Shown here: piece by piece, positions 34,522-43,852 of the stretch
Numbering within the stretch: the first letter of the stretch is position 1
How the letters are laid out: each line of letters starts with the position of its first letter
Origin: Verpa conica
Taxonomy: Eukaryota > Ascomycota > Pezizomycetes > Pezizales > Morchellaceae
Assembly (NCBI GenBank): GCA_033030425.1
Contig: JAUFSD010000018.1
Span: 1,302,001-1,366,000 of the forward strand
DNA: 64,000 nt
Reading direction: 5' to 3'
Translations under genes and position numbers: made by a program
Notes under the pieces: generated by a model
Database searches by the model: none
What the model saw: the letters and a program-made list of their open reading frames with translations, nothing else
Told to the model about the DNA's origin: nothing

Positions 34522-36243
34522 ATGGAAAGAGCAGTCAAATTTGCGCGTTTTATACGCGAAAACTGGCCGCTTCTTTCCGGTCTGGGGAAGGGTATTGCAG
34601 AACTTGGCATAAGGCATGGGTATGACCTAGGGTGGCTCAGGAGCTTTCTTATACAGCATGACAAGCCTACTCGCGAGAACGATACAATGCGAGACATCCA
34701 GGCCTACGACAGCCAGGAGCGTGCAATTAGGAAACGAGCAAGCGATAGGAGACAGCAAGAACTGGAACATCAGCGACAGGTAGCAACGCAACGGCAGATA
34801 GAAGTATTAGGCCAGCTGATAGAAGAAACAGAGCAGAAACTTCACGAAGTATTAAAAAGGCAGGAGGAAGCAGAGAAATTACGGCAGCGGATAGAGAGGC
34901 AAGGATTGTTTGCGGGGAGAAACGGGAGGGTCGGAGCACGAGGACAACGGGTGGGGGAAGAGATAATAAATAACGAGGACAACAGCAGAGAGAAAGGAAA
35001 GAGCAAGGAGATTGTGGGCAGGGGAAGAAAACTTGGGGAGGTACTGGGATTAAGAGAGAAAGAGGGAGGGAAGGCTGAGACAGAGGTGTTTGGAGCAGGA
35101 GCACGGAGAAAGGCTTTAGAGGATAGGATCATAGACGAAAGGAGAAGGCGTGAGGAGGCGTTATGCTTAAAGCAAGATATTACAGAGAGAACCAGGGTTG
35201 AAGAACAGAACAAGGCTGCAAGGGAGAAAAAAAGAATTGAAGAAGAGAAAGTTATCGAGAGAGCACTGGAAAAGGAGAAACAAAGGTTTGAAGAAGAGAG
35301 AAGAGTGTGCGAAGAGGAAGAGCGACGACTGAAACATAACATTCTAAAGGTTAGTGAGGAGGGATACGCTCCGGAGAAGGATTTCGAGAAGAGATTTTTA
35401 GAGGAAGGAAAATCAAGAGGAACACAACCAATAGTATGGCCTTCGAGGGAAGAAATCCAGAACGCTAAGGCAAAGGCCCAATACAGCCAGGAGACATTCG
35501 CATTTGCAGTGGCCGGGGCATCCGGAAGCGGCAAGTCAACATTGATCAACGTCTTTCTGAATTCTAATACAGCACCCACAGGCGTCATCGAAACAACTGC
35601 TGAGATAGGGCGATATCCTGATCCTGGGAACCAGCCCCCTCATAAAGAGACCGTTTGGTACGATATTCCTGGTGCTGGGACTTTGAATATTCCCGGATGG
35701 CAATACTTCAATGCGCAGGGTTTATTCGTTTTCGATCTGATCATCATTATGATCGGTGACCGTTTTACAGAATTGGATTTCGACATACTTGAGAACTGTA
35801 GACGATGCAACATTCCTTCGTTCATTGTGCGCTCCAAGGCAGACCAACATATCCGCAACATGATGAGAGAATCCGGCTATGACAGTGACTGTGAGATTGA
35901 TGAAAACCTCCGCCGGAGGTGTCGTACAGATTTCATAACGCAGACCCGCCGCAGTATTGATAGTCAACTCAAGGACCGAGATGTCCCCCTACAAAAGATT
36001 TATATTGTGTCAGCTTCAAAAGAATTTAGGCGGTTATATTCCTCCTTAAACATAAACTCGGGGTTACAGGAAGAGGTGGATACTATAGATAAGAAAGGTC
36101 GATTTCTTGATGAATTGGATCTTATTTTCGATATTTTGACTACCTCTCGAGCAAGACGATGTGATACTGCTGGGGGAGATATTATGTTAGCGCAGCAAAC
36201 AGTATTTCACCTCCATACGCAAATAAAACTCATCATGTACTGA
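34522..36243 (+). CDS. Coiled-coil protein with IRG-like (immunity-related) GTPase domain
   Basis: Single exon, 573 aa. Residues 1-60 are a mixed helical N-terminus; about 65-315 are a Glu/Arg/Lys-rich coiled coil. The GTPase domain starts near 325: G1 P-loop GASGSGKST (about 332-340), a Thr pair in ETTAEIGRYPDPG (G2-like), G3 DIPGAGT (about 381-387), IIIMIGDRFTELD, G4-like RSKAD (about 437-441). The order P-loop, ETT, D-x-PG-x-G, RF and [RT]-[ST]-K-x-D is that of the IRG/IIGP family, which in vertebrates acts on intracellular parasite membranes; fungal homologues are less studied. The C-terminus after the G domain is short (about 110 residues), and a LINE relic begins directly after the stop, so the natural end may have been lost. 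Its fungal role is unknown. Confidence 0.75.
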   Translation: MERAVKFARFIRENWPLLSGLGKGIAELGIRHGYDLGWLRSFLIQHDKPTRENDTMRDIQAYDSQERAIRKRASDRRQQELEHQRQVATQRQIEVLGQLIEETEQKLHEVLKRQEEAEKLRQRIERQGLFAGRNGRVGARGQRVGEEIINNEDNSREKGKSKEIVGRGRKLGEVLGLREKEGGKAETEVFGAGARRKALEDRIIDERRRREEALCLKQDITERTRVEEQNKAAREKKRIEEEKVIERALEKEKQRFEEERRVCEEEERRLKHNILKVSEEGYAPEKDFEKRFLEEGKSRGTQPIVWPSREEIQNAKAKAQYSQETFAFAVAGASGSGKSTLINVFLNSNTAPTGVIETTAEIGRYPDPGNQPPHKETVWYDIPGAGTLNIPGWQYFNAQGLFVFDLIIIMIGDRFTELDFDILENCRRCNIPSFIVRSKADQHIRNMMRESGYDSDCEIDENLRRRCRTDFITQTRRSIDSQLKDRDVPLQKIYIVSASKEFRRLYSSLNINSGLQEEVDTIDKKGRFLDELDLIFDILTTSRARRCDTAGGDIMLAQQTVFHLHTQIKLIMY

Positions 36244-36654
36244 CAAACTAAGGTGATCACGTATCAAAAACCTCCCACGGAAACCCCTATATCTACTATG
36301 AAAGCAGAGGAATCGAAGGATGCCAAAACCCTACATACTCATAGACCCGATAAATCCCTAGTCATCCGGCTGAGAACGGGACAGGTTGATACCGGCAGCT
36401 ATCTTCACAAAAATGGCAAGCGTAACTACCCAGGCTGTCACTGCGGAGCAGATGTACAGGACATAGCACACATCCTCCTCAAGTGTCCTTCCCTTGCGGA
36501 GGTTAGAAGCGTCAGTAGCAAGAAACTTGGGCCAAAAAACATGAGAGTGAGCTACCTGCTCTATACAGAGGAAGGGATTAAAGAAGCAGTAATGATCTGG
36601 AGCGCATTTCTAGACATCAGAGCTATGTATGAGAACGGGGAAACATACGTATAA
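36244..36654 (+). pseudogene. LINE reverse-transcriptase C-terminal relic
   Basis: In the same frame as the preceding GTPase, after its TGA, about 135 codons encode a non-LTR retrotransposon C-terminus: RLRTGQVDTGSYL, then CHCGADVQDIAHILLKCP, the Cys/His motif typical of Tad/I-type LINE ORF2 ends. No RT domain remains. It differs from the LINE at 43.6-47.6 kb. It is a decayed 3' fragment inserted at or near the end of the GTPase gene. Confidence 0.7.
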
Positions 36655-39600
36655 GAGAGTGTATACCATTTAGAAGGTACAAAACATGTTATCAAAATGT
36701 ATTATTCCATATTCATGGCAACTGATATTGACCCTTACTAACACGGTCTATTACAGAAGCTAGGAAAGTATCTATAGTTCAGAGTTTCTTCTTCTACTCT
36801 TTCTTATAGCCATGTATCTATTAAGAACAAGCACTGAGGCCATATCCGATTTTTGAGATTTAAGGTTGTATTACAGACATGGATCAACTCTATACCGGCA
36901 GGGGAATAATTTACGAAGAACAAAGAAGAGCTTATAATATATAGTTTTACTTTAAATGTTATATTTCATCTCCACCTCGGTCTAACAGATGAAATAAGTG
37001 TTTACCATAATATTGTAGTTATTTTTTACTATTTTTGTTGTTAAGGAACAAGAGGATTACCATTTACAAGGATATTTATGTATGGATAAGGGCCAATTCC
37101 CCTCCAACCTCTAGAAATCACGTAATTTCAAATCTCTAAGTCTTCAATAGTGGTTATTAAATGGTGATCTACCAGCTGCGATACGTACTCCCTTCTTTAT
37201 ATATATATATTAAGATTATATATAGCTCATATACAACGTCATGGTGAATGTTGCCTTCTTCTTAACTATATATCCTTATATGTACTACAGGGGACCAAAC
37301 TCTTGATAACGAGCTGCTGAGTGGATGCTTTGGGGGAAGCCCACCAGGTAAATAATCAGGGGATAAGGTAGTTAAATTTCCGGAATTGAAAATTTTTAAT
37401 GGGGGTCACGAGCATTAGTTTTGAAGATACTAGGTAGAATATTATTTCTAGTACTTGAGCCTCAGATGTACAAGTACGGCGTTGGTCCTTAGATCGATCT
37501 AATACTATATATTTTAACTAGTTGCGTACATTTTCTGGTTCAGGTGTAGGATATCGGGGTCTTTTCTGAGGTAATTGGTACAAATTATTTGATGCCACCC
37601 ATGCAGATCAGCAGTGCATTCCAGGAGATCAAAATTCACTAGAAATATAAATTGATCAAACCCCGCTCAAAAAGGTCGAGTGACATCACATGACTAATAA
37701 GAATCTCAAAATGAATGAATGAATAAATTAATTATAAATACATGTGAGAATCTCAAAAGAATTCTCTACATCTAGCATTTTTGAATAATTCCACATCTTT
37801 CTTTCACTTCCAATATAATACTGGGTCAGAACTCACTGAAATGATAGTAGACTTTGTACATATAGACTGTTACAACCTAGTGTAACCTGTGATCGTAGCC
37901 TAAATGACTATAGTAATCAAAACCCAGGCTAACCCGTAGTTATCAGTTTAAATAGTATACAATAGTACGCCTGTGTAGCAGGGACAGAAACAGGGTTTAT
38001 CCGAGTAATTAGCGGTGAATCCCCAACCCTAACCCACCCAACAGAATGATTGACTGATTCCTCATAATACATGGCCACCCAACGCAAGGCTGAGAGGCTG
38101 TCCTAGACTCTTGTTGCGTAGGAGTCTAAATTGATGGGTTCCTGGTGCCCCAGTGTAATTCCCCACCAACAGTAAGATACACCTTAAGAGCGCGACTTGA
38201 CCTCGTAGCTAACGACATTAGTAGTTATCACCCCCTAGACCTTCCTTAAACTACACTGCGATTATATAAAGTTTCCAGCAGTAGCTCTTATTCCGCTACT
38301 CACCCCTTGATAGTGAAATATCCATGGTAACACTACATAAAGCTAGAAATGAGAATACTTGTTTCACATCCTTACCGAGCGCCCTCCAAGTCTACTAATA
38401 CTATCACGTGGCTGAAGCTCCTCTCGATTCGCCCTCTTATAATAATAATTATCGATATAACTATTAGATAGCCCAAGTCCATTCAACACGTCTCCATCTT
38501 GGGGAATTAACAGGAGTAGACTTTGTTGGATGAGCGTGCAACCCGCAAATATACACTATGCATATCACTCGCTATCTAGGTATTTTTTATACGTTCACCA
38601 TAATGTATAGTACGGTGTTTAATAAAAAGGCGGAATGGATGTGATCTATGAGGCTCTAAATGGACGAATGCTGATTCTAACACTATTGCTGCACGGTACG
38701 AGATCTATTACTGGTAGCAGCTTTCCTTACCTATAGGGTATCCCGGACTTTGAGAGAGGTCTTGGAATTTTAGGTCCGTGCCGATGAAAACCCTAACCCA
38801 GTATGCCATATTCAACGCCCAATGTCAACTCATACCCAGTAATTCAGCAAAGGTTCATAGTATTCCCCAGCCTACCAATTTCATCTTCCCCATGTCTCCC
38901 ACTCTCAGGGTAATTGACCCTCTGCATGGCGTAGTTTCCCTCTAGCGCATATTACAGTCTACGGTGAAACAATTGTTCGTGAGCGTGTCCTACAGCCAGT
39001 GATCGCTGCTAAAATATTCTCCATGAGCATTCAAGTCTCGAACCTCGGACCCCACGAAGATCCTCGCAAATAGCATGATTGCTTTAGCCCGCACGGAAGT
39101 ATAACGGTGTTCCCTCCGGTGTGTGATTAGTGTCTGTTATTTATGCGAGGAGATACCAGAGAATGAATAGCTTTGCTAGAGGCTACACAGGAGCTGTCGG
39201 TCATGCATGTGATAGTGTAACACGGGCGTTGTTGCATGGTAATATATCTCCAGATTCACTTGTGGCGTCGTACATGATCTGCAGTGTGCGGGGTTAAGCC
39301 TCTTTATCCCCTCCGCTGGAACACCAGCCCGCCTCGCCTGTTAGGCGAAGCGGGGAAGCGTGATCTTTGCATGATGCAGGTCTCAGATACACGTGGTGGC
39401 GGATCTGGTCGCCTACACCCATGTGAGCGCCACCGTACTCTTATAGTAAACGCCACCAAGTACTCTACCACAATCATCCACCTCCGCAGAAACTAACGCA
39501 AGTAGGGGGATTCTCAGTCTATCGCCTGATCACAGGTTACCAGTAGGCGTCCATGCAGTGGAACCTTCGTTCAAGCTTCTCATTACCGGCAACATATGAT

Positions 39601-40019
39601 AACACTGGTTTGTTGACACAAACGAACATGTCATCTCCTCCGTAGTGAGTCTTTGGGAATAGGCCTCTAGTAGAATACCCTTCCGGCATCTAGGAGGCTA
39701 AAGGTTATGAGTTGTTCTTACGGAGGTAATGCTTTTTTTTACCTGTGGTGACGGCTAGAGGTTTAGATATAATTTGGCTGAGTTATGTGATACATAGAAA
39801 CTGTAGAAATGTGGCCGACATCTGTGTAGCAGACTATGACATCCACAGATATATCCCTAGGAAATAAAGATTTACCCCTATTGGTATGTATTGTAAAGTA
39901 CTGCTCCTAGTTGAATTATACCTCCTCCAAGAATAATCGTGCAAACATCCATAGCCTATACACAACGTCATATCCTTCAACGAAAGCGACTACTGCCCTA
40001 CAAACCACAGAAACTGCCA
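36655..40019. other. 3.3-kb AT-rich spacer with no supported gene
   Basis: No coding sequence found. Holds a (TA)n run near 37200, a dispersed ATGAATGAAT...TAAATACATG motif at about 37711-37744 between two GAATCTCAAAA copies, telobox-like CCCTAACCC at about 38028 and 38795, and GCATGATGCAGGTCTCAG near 39369 that recurs near 52661. Confidence 0.4.
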
Positions 40020-40453
40020 TCAAGTAGTCCCCACAACTTCCATATCCAACATCAGGATGCTAAGGCCGATCGTATCGACTACGCTCTTCGCGTCCCACCC
40101 GTCCCCCTTGACCTTCATCACTGTCCCCGAAATATAATTCCACACATAGAACTCTTCTTTTCCCTCTCTCTCAATGGAAAAAACATATGTTTCCCCGTTA
40201 TCCGTTATGATAGGTTTGAGCTGAATGCCTCTAGCACCGATAACATTAGAGACCACTTCACCACCCTTGAAGTGCAATTCGTTGTTGCGATCATTGCGCG
40301 AGTCGGACCAGCCAGCGGGAATTTCGATAGACCGCTGAGTAGGGGGGGTTACTTGAGTGTACTAAGAAGCTGGACTGATGGGTAAACAGATGTAAGGAAG
40401 GTACATACTAAGCCATCGCCGCGGACATCAGCTGAGGAGCTTCCGGATGACAT
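40020..40453 (-). CDS. Small two-exon protein, unknown family
   Basis: Predicted CDS complement(join(40020..40334, 40409..40453)), 119 aa. Exon 1 starts at ATG 40453 and encodes a Ser-rich 15-residue leader; a 74-nt GT-AG intron (GTATGT...ACTCAG, phase 0) joins it to exon 2. Exon 2 reads like a compact beta-rich domain (SIEIPAGWSD, ELHFKGGEVVSNVIGARGI, ETYVFSIERE, EEFYVWNYISGTVMKVKGD), with alternating hydrophobics and Gly turns. No signal peptide or metal motif. I do not recognise the family. The consensus donor and in-frame continuity make this more likely a gene than the overlapping plus-strand frame. Confidence 0.55.
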
Positions 40454-41010
40454 TGTGAATGTAGTTTACTGTAGGAGAGGATCCTACTAGAGTGTCTGGA
40501 TGGTATATCACGTACTAGCTAATAGAATAGATACAGTGATGAAGGCTTTGGAGTGGGAAAGGTTGTTTCACGGGGGGACTATGTATGGGTCCTCTCGAGC
40601 TACTATCTAGAATGATATTCCATCTGAGCTCATTCCTGGTGGCAACCCAGTAAGCGTCGGTGTTACCTTTTGCCTGTGCCCGCCCCCTTGAGCGGGGTAA
40701 TGGTCTAGATCCGCCGCCCAATATACTACCGGGGTGTCTGCATTTACTCCTCTTTCTTTCTTTCCCTCTTTCTTCAGCCGAGTTTGGGGGAAAAATGGGA
40801 TGCGTTGTAATATGTGGAACAAATTACTGACTGTCTAATAGCAAACTAGCCGACCTGTACCACCCACCCACTCTCCCCTTGTGGCCCCATCTACTTGTCC
40901 ATCAATAGGTAAAAAGGCACAGACTGCCTCATCGGAGATAGGTGAGAGTTCAAATCAGCCTTCCATTTCATCGCTATACACATCTAACAATTGTCAAAAG
41001 ACCTTCGGCA
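40454..41010. other. Divergent intergenic region
   Basis: Shared upstream region of the small minus-strand gene and the plus-strand deaminase gene. Contains a pyrimidine tract (CTTTCTTTCTTTCCC at about 40748), which may be promoter-associated. No gene seen. Confidence 0.35.
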
Positions 41011-42810
41011 ATGACGCTTTTTCCAAACATTTTCAGCGGTAACCTGGAGGATAAATCTATAGAGCTGAAGGACGCTAATGATGTAAGACAGCCATTGCTA
41101 TATCACAGATTAAGCAGGGAATCCATCTCTGTTTAGTATCTATAGTTACTGAGGTGGTGAATAAAACCTAGGCTTTCAAACTTTTGAAGGAGCTCATTAA
41201 CGATTGGACCCTCGCACCTGGACGTAACACAGTCGACCTGGCTCGATTTATTAAGCAGGAACCCGATGATGCTACCACAACAATAATAACCAAAATCCTT
41301 CAAAAGACAGATAGAACCCTCGACCCCATTGAACCCCACATGAAAGAGACTGGCTCCTCCGGCTCCCTTGAGTTAGACCATAAACCCGTCGTTGACGTTG
41401 GTAGCGCCATTGGTTACCTATTCTCTCGCATCAGTGGCCTTGCCGCCTCCACTGACTCCACCGACCCCGAATATACCGTCTTCGACACCCCTAACCTCCT
41501 CTCCATACTTCAAATGTATGCTAAGCACCTGTCGGCGAGTGCGGCTGGAGAAAAAGAGGTTATGCCCTCTATGTCTTGCGTCCTCGTTGCCGGCACACAC
41601 ATCTACTTCGGATCCGCCCTTATGAAACAGTCCGTAAAGGTAGCCGGTACAGCAGCCACTAGCGAGACTGAGCTCAAAAAGCTCAAAAATGATGCTGAGG
41701 CTGAGCTCAAAAATAACGCCCAGGCCTACCGTTACACACTCCTCAAAGACGCCCCCGGGATCAAAGTTCCCCCGTTATGTCCTAAGCTCGAGTTGGACAT
41801 TGTTAACCATCTCACCAATGCCTACATTATCCATGCTGGTTTATCAACGACCGAAGACTTTGGGGCCTTGCTGTGTAAGTGGAAAGGGACGAAGCCAGCG
41901 GGGCTGGAAATCTTTCAGTACGACAAGAAACAGAGCGACCGTGACGGATGGACTCATAGGAGATACTTTGCGTGGTTATGCTTGCAGCTGTTGAGAACGC
42001 TGGTTGGGTATTCAAACGAAACATCCCCACTAATTATCCAGCGGCGTAAAGTTATACAGGGACCTACGTATGATACGTGGAGAGAGCGCATCGTACGACT
42101 TCTGATGTCTGGGGAGATTGGAGTACCACCAAATGCGGTATTGAATGTGCGCGAGGAGCTTGAGCACCAGCCACAGGACCCGCAGGTCATCACACATTTC
42201 AAACTACCACAAAGCGATTATCAGAAACAGCTGAGGGACAAATTTAAGCCCGATGGTAAACTTACCGAGATCGACGTTACTAAGGATAAGGCGGAGGAAT
42301 TGTTGAATGATTTATTTAAGCCAGAACGCGTGTTTGTTAACATTGTAAATCTGGCTACACGTGCTGGTGGGCAAAAGTATGGACACTGTGCGGAAACATA
42401 TCCGGTACTTTACTTTTCTTCGTTAGAGTGAGTTCGTCTTCTCTAGGTACGGGTGGATGATATGCTAATTGATGTATAGTGGTCCTCCGACTGAAGGCCT
42501 TTCCCTCAAACCTCCGAATCCAGACAAGACAGAGGAGGTGTTTGCACTTCCTTGTATTAATTGTAGGTCACTGCTGAGGATCTTGAATACCAAGGAAGGT
42601 TATAATAAATATTTTGAGAAAGAGAAGGAGAAAAAAATGACAGAGGAGGAAAAGAAAGCAGCAAAGAAAGCGGAAGAAAAGAAAGGACAGACCATAGAAT
42701 TCCTGTTAGATGAGTATCTAGTAAGTACTAGCGAGTTAAGATTTAGGAGTATTGGCTTACTGTGTGATAGGTTGGCTCAAAAACCAACTGGAGTTCTCCT
42801 TAGTGAGTGA
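41011..42810 (+). CDS. Deaminase-fold protein, OTT_1508-like (three exons)
   Basis: Predicted CDS join(41011..41082, 41172..42427, 42480..42810), 552 aa. The C-terminal part carries the zinc signature of the cytidine deaminase fold: HCAE at about 428-431 (zinc His and catalytic Glu) and PCINC at about 467-471 (two zinc Cys). The 52-nt GT-AG intron (GTGAGT...TATAG) between them must be removed to bring both into one frame. The first intron (41083-41171, GTAAGA...CCTAG, phase 0) joins DAND to AFKLLKELINDW. Residues 1-400 are mostly helical with SAAGEKEV and a GxxMKQSVKVAG segment, as I recall for fungal OTT_1508-like deaminases; the tail after PCINC is a Lys/Glu helix. The substrate (base, nucleotide, RNA or DNA) cannot be read from sequence. 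The family is associated with biological conflict. Confidence 0.75.
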
Positions 42811-43566
42811 TCCATGGGTGATATAACGGGGGGTATTAAATAAAATTTTATTCAGAAAGGATTATAACATGCTAAGCCATATTGCTGAGCCACAATTGTT
42901 ACTTTATGTCTTTATGAATCCATGTTAAAGGTGATATCGTGTGCTTGATGTTAGTTACTATCACTTGTTGCTTTTATTTGTTATCCGTTATCCGTAGAAT
43001 CACCCATAGTCATGAAGTATTCATAACCATCACCCATACCTATAGATTATCATTTAATATGTGTAGCTATGGCCCATTACTCGTCATCCGCTTTGTTGAT
43101 AGAATCAGAAATTTCAAAGAGCTTGCGCCAACAGAAGCCGACGGAGGCTGTGTCGTGGGGTGTAAATGGCGAGGAATCTTTGTGAGGGTTGTTGTGTGAG
43201 ACAGTGTAGAAGGGGATTTGTTGGTTTTTCAGGAGGTCTAGGGTGAAGGCGAGGGTAACGATGACAATGCAGGAAGGGTATGTTAAAGGCGGGTGTAGAG
43301 ATAGATGGACAAAATCCAAGGCTTCCTGAGGAACCTGGCCCCCATATACCTTCAGACATTTGATGAGCCATCTATGAAGAACCTACTACATGTAATTATG
43401 CTCCCTAGTGATCTATTCTCTACCACCACCTATATTAGCGGGATGATATTGCGTCATGATCTATCATTCACGGCACCATATATCACTCGTAGTATTATAT
43501 AAGAGGCATGAAAAGATTATGGAGTTGATATAGAGTATCTAAGCAACTTAGCAGACTAGGAGAGTC
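42811..43566. other. Spacer between deaminase gene and LINE
   Basis: No supported gene; Leu-rich short open frames only. It ends at the left copy of the LINE target-site duplication. Confidence 0.35.
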
Positions 43567-43582
43567 TCTAGAGAAGCGCTTC
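43567..43582. repeat. Left target-site duplication of LINE
   Basis: TCTAGAGAAGCGCTTC, repeated exactly at 47609-47624. Directly followed by the poly-T that is the LINE's poly-A tail on the other strand. Confidence 0.9.
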
Positions 43583-43852
43583 TTTTTTTTTATTTTTTTT
43601 TTTTTTTTTTTTTATTCAAGTGATTTTATTATTCTGGGTACAAAATCTGGTATGCAGTATAAACTATGACCTAAAAAGAACCCTTCCCCTTCCTAAAAAT
43701 AAAACACGTCCCCTTTCAAAATTCCAAAATATAAATAAAATTCTAACACAGAAAGTTGACAAAGTAAAATGTATTGCACTTTTATATCCTTCTTTCTTAT
43801 GACTTATTGTCTTGGTGCCGTTATACACGGACTTGGTGGATTTGCTAACTCT

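Noticed and set aside
34727..35588. Minus-strand Ser/Leu-rich frames opposite the GTPase coiled coil
   Set aside because: Shadow of a Glu/Lys/Arg-rich coding strand; the plus frame carries the full GTPase motifs.
39939..40385. Plus-strand 148-codon frame over the small minus gene
   Set aside because: The minus strand has a consensus donor, phase-matched intron and protein-like exon; the plus frame has no pattern.
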